This document shows positions 24,201-34,493 of a stretch of 64,000 bases of DNA, one piece after another. The translations under genes were made by a program, and so were the position numbers. Origin of the DNA: Otatea glauca (Eukaryota; Streptophyta; Magnoliopsida; Poales; Poaceae); contig CM070725.1 of NCBI GenBank assembly GCA_036346275.1, forward strand, positions 16,296,216 through 16,360,215, written 5' to 3'. How positions within the stretch are numbered: the first letter of the stretch is position 1; each line of letters opens with the position of its first letter. The notes below the pieces were generated by a model. It did not search any database. It saw only the letters and a program-made list of their open reading frames with translations, and was not told the DNA's origin.

Positions 24201-26328
24201 GTTAATTTATGCAACTTTTAGCATACGATTGGTCTTATGATTATTTTCCTGCGGTCTAGAAGCAAATTTTATGCACTTTAGAACTTTCAAATTTTTTCTT
24301 ACTTTTCTTTCTCTTCTTCTTTTTCCTTTTTCTCTCCTTCTTCATTTCCTCTCTTTCCTCTCTTTCCTTTATTCTTTTTCTCTGTACCTCTTGGCCGGAC
24401 TCATCTATTCGGTCCATTGACCGAAGCTCTTCTTCTAGCTCATTCCTCATTCCCCATTACTTTTAGTTCTCTTGCTCTTGCTTCTTTTCCCCAAACTTTT
24501 TCCTGGATTCCTCCCAGCCGACCAGCTCTACGGCGCCGACGCTGGCCATGCGCTCGAGCCTGCCCCGCAGTTTCTGCATTTGGCCCCTTCGGCTCATGCG
24601 CGCACATGTACAGTCGAGCTCAGCTCCTGCCCGATGCCGCTACTGGACTGGCGTGAGGCCGCCTCACAGCCCCTTGAACTTCGACCAGCGCCGCTTGAGC
24701 CTAGCTACTCGGCCCCTGCCTCGCCTCGCGCACGGGTGGCCTGAGCCCACTGATGCGCCGCCCCATGGCTCGGTCTGGTCGCCATCTACTTCTTTATCTT
24801 ACTGGTTGCTATATGCAACATGGGTTTGGCATACCCAAATGCTTCTGTGGTTTGTTTCTATTTTCATGATGCTTATTGTGTTCTGTGCTACAAGCTGAAA
24901 TGGTAAGAACTATATGGTCTGTGATGATTTTAACTTATCTGAGACCATTAGTTTCACTTTATTCTACTCAATCTCTATTGTCGTCTGCTAGCTATTGATT
25001 TCTATTGCTACATACTAGCAATTTGATACTACTGTGATGATAAGGATTATGTGGGTACCTGAGACTGGAAGAAAAGAAATGTGGCACAAGTTGTGATGAT
25101 GAGGAAAATGAAATGTGGCTGTGCCCTTCTTTTGATCCACTGAGCAACTTGGCTTGGAATTGCTTGGCCTCCTAGTGAGCTTCTGGCTCCTGGGATCTTG
25201 GAGACCTTCTGGTCCTTTGGAGCTTTTGGCTCTTGCCTTCTGGTTCCTGATGCTTACTCCTGATGCCCTTTTGGTCTTGAGCTCCTAATGGCCTTGATGA
25301 TCTTCAGGCTTCTAGCTTGATGGCCTCCTGGTGCGCTTGAGCTCTAGCTCTTACTCGATTGATGGATTGTAGGGCTTGGTCCTGGAATGCTTGTGTGTTC
25401 TGGAAAGATTTGAGACTGGTGAGCTTTTGTATTTGGCTTACTACGAACTGTGAGTTCTTTGGGTTGGGAATGCTCCTGAGGCCTTTGGTTTAAATGCCTG
25501 AGGCTTGCTTGGCTTACGGTAGAAGTCTCTGGACTTGCGAGCGTGTCCCTTGAGCACAGAAGTGCATCTTATCCATTTAACTGTGCTTGTTTTTACCGGG
25601 GGTAAAATATTTTCTACCACGCGGTATTTTTCCAAAATACTACAACGGATAAAAACAGGTTTGTACAAATTGTCGGATGATGCTAATAAATTGCTAGAGG
25701 TGACTAGTTGGCCCGCAGATAACTTATGGTACCTCGATGAGCGATAAAATTATTACAGGCTGACGGCAATTTCTACTCAATTATATTCTTTAATTAATTT
25801 TGCATATTTACAATTTTATTCTACTGACAAAACAATATTTTTGATGTTTGCAGGTTATATGAAGATTGAAATGACAGGAGCTAACAAGACAGAAGACTTT
25901 AGAAATAAAGATTTTTATTTTCGGCTTTTGTGCCTATTCATTCTTGTAAACAAGATGTAAATGTAAATTTAAATTTTAACACTGCAGTTTATTTAATTGT
26001 ACTTAGATGTTGGGACATTTTATTAAACTTTGACACTTTTATTGTTGTTAGTAAAAAGATGTCTTTTCAATTATCTTTTCATTATTCTGTACAATAAAAA
26101 TTTATTTACCAACTGAAATAAATCAGCTGTGCATTTATGATTTTTAACATTAACTTTCCATGATTTTACATTTACCTTTTATCTCTTTACCATTATCCAT
26201 TCTTTAATCTTTTTCACACAAGACATAAATCCAAGGAAATCCAAATGAGAACCAATAAAGCCAATAAAACTCATAAAAAAATATTTTCAAATTTAAAATA
26301 TTTATTTTTATATTACTTTATTTTTACA
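21271..26328 (-). repeat. 5' LTR of the LARD-like element
   Basis: About 5.06 kb. Relative to the 3' LTR it lacks 8 bp (CAAGATGT) just inside its outer terminus, so its minus-strand start reads TGTAAAAATAAAG rather than TGTAACATCTTG. The flank beyond it (AATCT then GGCGCAG) compares with AGGCT at the other side and in the intact gene copy, so the 5-bp target duplication is imperfect. Confidence 0.9.
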
Positions 26329-27358
26329 AATCTGGCGCAGCCGCTCTTCGTCTCAAGAGCTTCACCACCATCGACGGCCGCAGCGCCGACGTGCACATCG
26401 CCAGAGGTGCGGGCATCGTGCTCTACGAGGTGAACAACGTGATCATCCACGGGCTCCACGTTCACGACTGCCGCGCGCAGCCAGCGGGCCAGGTGGTCGT
26501 CCCCGGCGGGGCCGTGCAGGCGGCCGTTGGTGACGGCGATGCCATCCGGCTGGTGGCGAGCTCCAAAGTGTGGATCGACCACAACACGCTGTCCCGATGC
26601 GAGGACGGGCTCCTCGACGTGACGCTCGGCTCCACGGATGTGACTGTCTCCAACAACTGGTTCTTCCACCATGACATGGTCATGCAGCTCGGCCACGACG
26701 ACAGCTACGCAACGGACCGCCGGATGCGGGTCACCGTCGCGTTCAACCGCTTCGGCCCCGACGTCAACCAGCGCATGCCAAGGTTTGTATACGACTACAC
26801 GTACATATATAACATAGCCATGATAGGGCATACGTGGTATTTTGATCTGAAACACAATTGCTTGCTTTTACGTGTGCCTATACGAAGTCTCATTAATTTT
26901 TGTTGTAGGATAAGGCATGGTTATGCTCACGTTGTGAACAACTTGTACGATGGATGGAGAGACTACGCCATTGGAGGGAGCATGGGACCAAGTGTCAAGA
27001 GCCAGGGCAACCTGTTCGTAGCCTCCAGGCCAGACAACAAGAAGGAACCCAAATCTCTTGCATCGACTAGTACAATATGGTGACGGTAACGTTTTGCTGT
27101 CGTTGGCACAGCTCTTAACATGCTGCGATTTCAATCTTTTTTCAGGTGACGAGGAGGATGCCTGTCGCAGGAAAGGAATGGAATTGGCACTCCGTCGGGG
27201 ACGAGTTCCAAAACGGCGCCTTCTTCAGGCAGATGGGCAACAGGGTGCGGCCGAATTACAACAAGCAGCAGGCGTTCCCGGCGGCGAGCGCCAACGACGT
27301 GAGGTCGCTGACCAAGGACGTCGGTGCTCTAAGGTGTTCCGCCAGGTCCGCGTGCTAA

Positions 27359-27955
27359 ATGGAAAGGAGGAGGAAAGCGTGCATGCAGTGTTATCATTCC
27401 ACTTGGTGCTGCAGCTTCGTCTTCTCCGCTGACACACTGCATATGTATACTTTGGTCTGTTGCCTCGTTGGGGATCCTTGGGTCTCTGAATGAACTTGGG
27501 AGGGCAGTACTATTTATATCCCTAAACAGTTTTTCCAAGAACACGTCCCCTAACTTAAGATTAGTTCAAGGATTTGCAAACTATCGGGTATATGATTTAT
27601 TTTTTTTAGAATCCAAGGGAAAACCCTGGATCCATTTTTCATTCAAACTGAAACCACACAATTTTTTCTGGCCTATACCGGCCCGTGGCAGCCTAGCATC
27701 CATCACATTTCTTACATCAGATTTTCCTTTTCCAACATATCTCCTAATAAAATGAACCAACTGACTAGTGCTATGTTTACCACCAGCATCACCACCTCTA
27801 CTAACCACACAAAACACATCGTAGACTTAATAAAACACTGGACATCCACACCACTTCCAAATACTATTTTTCACCGTCGTCAACCGTCCAGCCACTGTGT
27901 ATTCTTCCATCAAGCTTTTAAACTTTTCGAAAATGGATATCGAAAATGGATACCA
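27359..27955 (+). other. 3' flank of pectate lyase copy 2
   Basis: Positions up to about 27909 match the downstream flank of copy 1, so a 3' UTR and terminator are probably within it, though no clear polyadenylation signal stands out. ORFs here simply read through the flank. Positions 27910-27955 hold a short tandem-like motif (TCGAAAATGGATA twice) at the join with the following LTR. Confidence 0.5.
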
Positions 27956-30900
27956 TGTGCATACAGTACTAGTCCCATGATCAGTGGCTAGTACGCACAA
28001 ATACAAATTGATATCACAGTCATACACAACTTTATTATTACAGCGGAAGCAAATACATAACATTCTTACAATACCAAAAGTAAAAGCATAACAGTGGAGA
28101 CATTCATCTTGTAGTATGCCATTTATCCCAAAATCCCCACAGGCAACTGACAAGGAGAACCCTAATAAAACTCATCGTTCACATCCCCGAATCCTGCATC
28201 GTAAAAGGTATCGTCGGGGAAATCTGGTTCTTCACCTAAAAATTATCAACATGGCAAGTTGAGTACTTTTGTACTCGCAAGACTTTTGCAAAACCTATTA
28301 TAAATGCAGGCCATTTCAAGGAAAGGCTCATGGTGGTTTTGCATAAAGCTAAAATTGAATGTAAATACTGATTAATAGATTGAAAAGTGAACTTTAAGTA
28401 AAGCGACTTAATTTAAAAAGTAAAGAATGTAAGCACAAATAAGTCTCATGTACCTGGTATCATGCCCATTTCCAAGAATCATTTCTACTGTCGCAGCAGA
28501 AATTTTTGAGTAACCATTCCTACCAGTCCCAGGTAGAAATTCAGAGTTTTATGAAAAATAAAAACAGCTAACTAGTGCTGGCGCACCAAGATTTCCCATA
28601 ACCGCGGGAACGGCTTTTCGAAAAGTTTTACACTCTGCAGAGTTGTACAGCTTTACCCACAAGTAATGATCAACCTCTTTTGCCAGGCCAGTAACACACT
28701 TCCTTTGGTGTGTCGGCAAGGAGATCATAACAAAACCGTTACATTGTTTAACCCTAACTTTGCACCGGCCGGTGACGTCAAACCCGTACTATGGTATTTA
28801 TGTTTGCAGATCCATCGCACAATAATGATTAAGTATGTCCATAGTATGGCATTCACCGTTATATTAGCAAGCGTGACTCCTAACACCTCGGTGTGGGCGC
28901 CCCTACGAGCAACCAGTCACTGAAGAAGCTCGTACTACTCCAGCCTACCAATGTGCAAAGCTAGTTTTAAGCAACTTAATAGGTTAAGACTGTCCCATAC
29001 CAGCACTTGTGGTTGTACGGTAAATTCTTGGGTTTAACGAACACGTAGTTCGGTCCTTAATCTGACACGGGCAATAATCTCCACCCTACACTCACGTACA
29101 AGTCCCTTGTACACCCGGCTATTGCCAATAATTGCCCGCATCAAAATCATAGTTTTATTTTCATTTTTGATCAAAATACCAACCAAGAAAGGTCATACCC
29201 ATTAAGTTGTCATATCCAACATTTTTAAACATATCAAGTTTTATGTTCATTTAAGCATGGCTAAGCATAACACTATGTGTGAGTAACCCAGATTGATATC
29301 AATTACTGTCTATACTATTCTAGGGTTATCAAGGTTCACAAATCCATACTTATCAAGGAAGTTCTATGAAGCAATAGGTACAACTACCAATACCCATAAC
29401 ATAGCAGACTTTAGTAAAATAAAGTATGCAGTAAAACATTTAATGAAAATGTTTATAAAACTGGGATCAATATGATCAAAGGGGGTGCTTGCCTTGTTGA
29501 TGGTCTTGACGTCAAACTCGATCGTCGAACTCACGTGTTTAAATCGGGTGCTACGTCGAATAATAATAACATGGCAATTCCAACAAAACGAAAGGATCAG
29601 ACATAAGAACCAAATAAAATTAACTGTTTGAATTAACACATTTGTTGTTTATCGATTTTACTAGTTCCATGTTTATTTTCTGATTAGGTTCTAATATTAA
29701 CCAATCTTATTATCTTGAATTATTCATTTTTATTTATCATTTCCAGAGACCATTTTTCCAGGTTTTACCATTCTGAACCTCTAATTTCTAAACCTTGAAA
29801 TTATTTAAATCACTATTATGGAACTACTTTCTTACCCTATTTTATGCTCTAATGATTTTCCATGGTACACCCTAAGTATTTTTACATATTCAGGTTCCTA
29901 ACAGAGCATGGATTCTAATAAAATTTGTTTCATTCAATTTGAAGTTGAATTGCAGAAATTCTATTAACAACATATTTCAAATTCTTTCTTTAAATTTAAA
30001 TCTGAAATTCAAACAGAGTTCATTTTGAAATATTTTTGCATATTCTGAATCTACTTGATTTTATATGAATTTAGAAATTTATTTCACTTCATTTGGTTGG
30101 ATAGTTCAAAAGATATTCAAGTTTGAATGCATTCGGTTTTGAAAATCTGAAAATCGAATTTATACCAAAAGGAAAGTACGCCTTCAACTGCGGCAGCGCT
30201 TTCGTTTTTGCGCTGCGTCGGACCGAGGCAATCGACATGCGGGCCCGGATGGCGCGAGGCGCCGAGCGCTGGTGCGGCCGACGTCGCGGGACCACGTTGT
30301 CGAGCGTGCGAGGTCGACATCGGGGCCGCGAGCGAGACGCAACACACGCGAGTGGATCGACGGTGGACCGGTGTCGGCGACTCGGCAGAGAGCACGGTGT
30401 GCGGCTCGCCGGCGGCGGCACGGCCGAAATCACGGAATGGGTTCGGATTCGTGCTCAAGACACTTGCGCGATCCTAGGGAGGTGGCGCTTGGCCGGAGAT
30501 GGCGGAGGCGGCTCGCCACCGAGAGAGGCGGCGAGCACACCGCTCACCGGTGTTCGTGAAGCGGCGGCATCCGAGACAAATGGACACCACCACGAGCATC
30601 GAGCACCACGGCGATCTCATTTTGGGTTGGGTAAGAAAATGAGTAACGGAGGGTGTTCTCACCGTGCGCCTACTACTGGCGGCGGAAGGAAGTCGTGGGA
30701 AACTCACCGAGAAGGAGAGACTAAATTGAGGTAGGGAAAGGTTCACGGGAGGATGAGGATGCTTCGGGCTTATTGGTTCGGGGTGAAATGGTCTGAGGCG
30801 GCGCAAAAGCAAGATTTCCCCTTTTCGGGTATTCGGCCGGAGCTGGGGAAGAACGAGGTGTTCGGCGGCGTTGGGGCGGATTGGTTCGGTTTCACTGGCT

Positions 30901-32081
30901 CCAGGAAGTTACATGAGTGCTTGCGACAACGTTGAAGTGCTTATATAGGTGAAAGAGGCGGTTGGCACAGGGTTTGGACAGAGGGGAAGGCGGCGGCTTG
31001 CGCGGGCGATTTCTCGGCCGTTCCAGCGTGGGAGAGAGAGCATGGAGGCCGAGGCAGACGCGGCGTGGCAGAGGCGACGTGCAGGCGCATTGGGCGTCGA
31101 GTTGCGGCGCAGGTGGCGACAAACGGAAGAGGCGGCGATCTCAGGCGAGAGAGAACGGGAAAGAACGGGAGAGAAACGGAGAAGAAGGGCTGACAGATGG
31201 GTCCGGTCTGTCAGCGAAGGAGAAGGAGTCGGTTGCAGAGGACAGCTGGCCATGCAGGCCCACACGTCAGCGAGACAAGATTATAAAACTCAGAATGAAT
31301 CTGGACAGATCAGGGTAAATCCAGAGGTTTAAGCCAAAGGATAAACTCAAAATTTTGTGAAACTTTTTACAGAGGTCTACAACGTTAATATTATGGTCTA
31401 GTAAAATTTTCAAATAAATTTGATGAATATAAATATTATTAAAAATCTGACATTTTACTGTTAATGATTTTCACTGATTCTGTTTTCCATTTAATCGAGG
31501 GATAAAATAAATTTATTATTTCATGAAACTTTTTGACAGTATTGTTAATGATATTTTGTACCTTGAATAAAATTTTCATAATTTTATATTTGATATTTTA
31601 TTTTTAATAATTCTGACACTACATTTTCCAGCTTTCAAGATTGACTGTTTTTGAATTTCTAAAATTAATAAATGAAGAGATAAATTCATGATATTTTTAC
31701 CAGGGTTGGGTTAAGTTAATATGTCGGCATGGTTAAATTTTCAACTAGGGTTAAGGTAAGAAATATTCTGAACAAATCTTTTGATTCAGATTTCCTCTTT
31801 GACTTTTCATGATTATCTTTGAATTTTGTTTTATTTTAATAATTTCTGAATAGGTCAAGAGACATAATCATGTTTCTGAGGTCTTTAAGAATTTTACTGT
31901 CTTTAGGTCTTTTTACCTTTTTTACTTTTTACCATTTTACTACATAGCATTTTTGGGTTTCTTTTTAAAAAAAAACCAAAAGAATTTCTTTAATTCAAGA
32001 AAAATCATAAAACATGACAACAAATCATATGGGTATTTTTAATATTATATTTTTGATTTTATTGAATTTTGGGTCGTTACA
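27956..32081 (-). mobile_element. Solo LTR of a related long-LTR (LARD-like) family
   Basis: On the minus strand this starts TGTAACGACCCAAAATTC at 32081. Many blocks run parallel to the LARD LTRs in the same order: GATCAGTGGCTAG near 27979, ATGCAGGCCATTTCAAGGAAAGGCT near 28303, CCATAACCGCGG near 28597, the TTTGGTGTGTCGGCAAGGAGATCAT block near 28702, and ATTGCCAATAATTGCCCGCATCAAA near 29121. Identity is clearly lower than between the two LARD LTRs, so it is a sister family. Its length is about 4.1 kb. No internal region adjoins it. The 27956 end is uncertain by up to about 45 bp and I found no target duplication. A GC-rich patch (30180-31290) gives ORFs up to 203 codons with no known domain. 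Confidence 0.75.
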
Positions 32082-32772
32082 CCTCCTCTCCTTCTACATG
32101 CTTACGAATCTTTATTGAGGTTGATGTTTGATGAATGATTCTTATTTTGAATTTATGTTCTCAATCATCTAATAAATCCATGCGTTCTTCCTGCAAGAAG
32201 TTGTTCTTTGCGTTCTTGAGTGCTTGATCTTGTAGATTGCGTTGCCTTGAGTTTCTTCGTGATCTTATGCTTGCTGGGATGTGTGGGGAGTCATTCAAGA
32301 TCATCTTGATCATCAAAAACTCACGAGTAAGCTTCGATCGAAGTTCTTTCGGTTTTTATTGAAACTTGGTATGTTCTTCATTCCCGGGCATAAAGGTCGG
32401 AACTTTGACATCAATCCTTGTGATTGAAGGTTGAAATAAGTTCCGGACATCCCAAGGACCTTATCTACCAAGTTTGGTTAAGTTTGGATCAACGGATCAA
32501 AAGATACATCAATTTTCTTATTTGATCCTGTGCTGAAAACGCTGTTCATATGCCTGATTTCACTGTAGCTACAATAACCCGATAGTATGGCCCCCTAGAG
32601 TGCGATAGCACTGGCCTTAGATTGATTTTTGTGAAAATTGATCATTTCGCTTCTATTTGATATCTAAGGATTTTAGCTTGGTTTTTTTGGGTGAAAATCT
32701 GCATTTGTGATCTTCCTTAGAGGATATATTTTAATTTGGGATCATTCACCCCCTTTGATCGCCATCTCGGTC
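32082..32772 (+). mobile_element. Truncated copia-type LTR fragment
   Basis: This piece ends with CATTCACCCCCTTTGATCGCC then ATCTCGGTC at about 32743-32772, the same closing motif as the solo LTR at 1720-3158. Only the 3' part is present: the left side is cut by the long solo LTR and the right by the direct repeat. No TG...CA pair can be assigned. Confidence 0.6.
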
Positions 32773-34320
32773 TTTCCAGGGAAATGCATGACAAAAGCAC
32801 GATGGCGTAGGCTTGATGTTTCTTCTTGCATATTGATTAATTATAACCAGCATCTTAAGTGCTCAGAAGTCACCACTACCATCTAATTTTCTCTAAAATT
32901 TAACCACTTTTACCAAGAATTTTGACAATAGATAAAGTACAATAATAAATAGGGACCAAATAATGAGTAGGATAAAATTGCACAATAATAAATATAGAAC
33001 CCCATGCCTAAGAATGCTCGGGACCACGTAATCGAGAATGCTGGAGACCATGAGCTCAAAAACACCCAGAACCATATGCCTAGGAGCAATCTTATCTTTG
33101 TCGATGACGATAAATAAATAAATAATATTAAAGATAAATCAAGCCATTTAAATCTTTTGCATTGACATACATATATACTCTCTCCGTTTTTGAATACATT
33201 TTATTCTAGCTTTTAAATTTTGTGCCTAAATACAGTCATTCTACAATTTCGAGGTGATATTTTACCATTTTTTTCTTCTATACCCCTTCTCTTTAGCTAT
33301 TCCCAATATCATTTACTACCATGGACTAGAGTAAGGCACATATCCAAAGAACAATAATGATCTAGTGAAAAGAGGTAATGCTATCCTTTATGCATGTGCC
33401 TTGGTGGAAATGCAATATCCTAGAATGACATCTATTCAGGAACGAAGGCGGTATATATAATAACCAGGTTCTACACAACTATTATTATGCTATAAATGTT
33501 CATTTACCAGTTCCAAATATATGAGTTAAGTTTCTAAGGTTGAACGAACTCTAAGAGTCAACCAAGAATAACTAAAAGCGTTCGATAAATTTGTGATACA
33601 CGAGATATATGTTTGCTACTCTCATCCTACTACTACAGAAAGGCTTATATTAGACGTCTCATCACAGATGGTTTGTCAAAACCGTCTGTGACGATGAACA
33701 TCACTGACGGTTCTATATTACAACCGTCAGTAACATTATGATTGACGGTACTTTTCAAAAACCGCCAGTGATATACATCAATATTACAGACGGTTTTTAA
33801 CTAAAACCGTCTGTGATATCATGTATTATCACAGACGGTTTTATAATAAAACCGTCAGCGACTTATCACAGACGATTCATTATAATTACCGTCTATGATA
33901 AACCACATCACAGACGGTTTATCCAGACAGAACCGTCTGTGATAATACTTTAACTTTCGCGCTCTCACAAAATTTGAACTTCCCGTTCGTCTCTTTTTCG
34001 ACTTCCTTTAAAATATCAGCCCGTGGTTCTTCTCCTGCTACTTTTTCTCACTTCTCCTGCTCTCCTCTTCTCTTCTCTCTTCTCTCTTCTCACTTCTCAC
34101 TTCCTCTTCCTCTCCTCTTCGAATGTTTGGTAAGTGTGGTGTTCAAATCGTTCAACTAAAATGTCATAACTCATCATCTCCTCTTCCTCTTCCTTTCCCT
34201 CTTCTCTTATCTTTTGCGTTGTTAATGTTGTGGCGTTTTCGTTTTTGATCTGTGCACCATTCGGTAAAACGGCCATAACTTTTGCATACGACCTCCGATT
34301 GCGACATTCTTGTGCTCGTT
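32773..34320 (+). repeat. Direct repeat copy B
   Basis: Same-orientation duplicate of 8108-9657, starting TTTCCAGGGAAATGCA. It includes the Stowaway MITE and most of the mini-CACTA. Copies A and B bracket the second pectate lyase arm. Confidence 0.85.
33178..33451 (+). mobile_element. Stowaway-like MITE (copy B)
   Basis: 274 bp, left end CTCTCTCCGTTTTTGAATAC, right end (reverse complement) CCGCCTTCGTTCCTGAATAG, with TA on both sides (33176-33177 and 33452-33453). Size, TIR type and TA target fit the Tc1/mariner-derived Stowaway group. Non-coding. Confidence 0.78.
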
Positions 34321-34490
34321 TTAAAGTTAACGAAAAGTGCATATCACAGACGGTTTTAGTTTGAAACCATCTGTGATATGTTCTATCACAGATGTTCCGT
34401 AACATCACTGACACATGGTTACAGACTGTTCAAAAAACCGTCTGTGATGACGGTTCTGAACCGTCTGTGATGACCTTTTCTGTAGTAGTG
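33628..34490 (+). mobile_element. Mini-CACTA transposon, complete ends
   Basis: 863 bp. The left end is TACTACTACAGAAAGG (first base of CACTA mutated to T) and the right end CTTTTCTGTAGTAGTG is its inverted match. A 3-bp target duplication TCC flanks it (33625-33627 and 34491-34493). Subterminal CACAGACGGTT motifs in both orientations fill about 33665-33955 and 34345-34470. No transposase ORF. It would depend on an autonomous CACTA relative. Confidence 0.88.
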
Positions 34491-34493
34491 TCC

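Larger units (their letters stand above)
11011..26328 (-). mobile_element. LARD-like non-autonomous LTR retrotransposon in pectate lyase copy 2
   Basis: Two direct repeats of about 5 kb (11011-16038 and 21271-26328) flank 5.2 kb of internal DNA. Read on the minus strand, each LTR starts TGTAA and ends GGTCTCACA. A primer-binding site for initiator tRNA-Met (TGGTATCAGAGC) follows the LTR at 21266-21255, and a polypurine tract (AAGGGGGGTAG) precedes the other LTR at 16053-16043, so the element points to the minus strand. No internal ORF exceeds 158 codons and none shows gag, protease, RT, RNase H or integrase motifs. Long LTRs plus a long non-coding interior is the published definition of LARDs (large retrotransposon derivatives). 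The PPT neighbourhood and TGTAACATC start resemble Tekay/Del-type chromoviruses, a possible source of the enzymes; that link is inference. The near-identity of most LTR blocks points to a fairly recent insertion. Confidence 0.9.
10685..27358 (+). pseudogene. Pectate lyase family 1 pseudogene, copy 2, broken by a retrotransposon
   Basis: Same gene as copy 1, in opposite orientation. Exon 1 runs 10685-11010, is interrupted by the LARD-like element, and resumes at about 26334-26782; exon 2 is 26909-27044 and exon 3 is 27146-27358, with exon 2 and 3 lengths (136 and 213 nt) identical to copy 1. The signal peptide start MACKAQLLPLTLLF is kept. Beyond the insertion there is a 2-bp gain (CTTCGTCTCAAGAGC against CTTCGTCAAGAGC in copy 1) that shifts the frame. 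Copy 2 also differs near 10915-10945, where copy 1 has the usual PRTGTLRYG motif. In the calcium-binding/active region DKVMLLGHDD has become DMVMQLGHDD. The intron-2 donor reads AAG/GAACCC as in copy 1. It cannot give a full-length enzyme. Confidence 0.92.
10126..27909 (+). repeat. Right arm of the pectate lyase inverted duplication (interrupted)
   Basis: Positions 10126-11010 and 26329-27909 are the plus-strand counterpart of 3965-6455. The arm is interrupted only by the 15.3-kb retrotransposon at 11011-26328, so the insertion came after, or at least independently of, the duplication. The arm ends at about 27909, where the left arm continues with unrelated sequence. Confidence 0.88.

Noticed and set aside
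27581..27817. Minus-strand ORF downstream of pectate lyase copy 2, also present near copy 1 (4075-4287)
   Set aside because: Its presence in both places comes from the inverted duplication, so it is not independent conservation. No motif was recognised.
30123..30734. 203-codon plus-strand ORF in the sister solo LTR
   Set aside because: It is in a GC-rich patch where several frames on both strands are open (including 30089-30458 minus), which happens by composition. No family motif is seen.
33640..33960. Dense inverted repeats that could indicate a Mutator- or hAT-type MITE
   Set aside because: The CACTA-type termini, 3-bp TCC duplication and subterminal motif arrays fit a mini-CACTA better.
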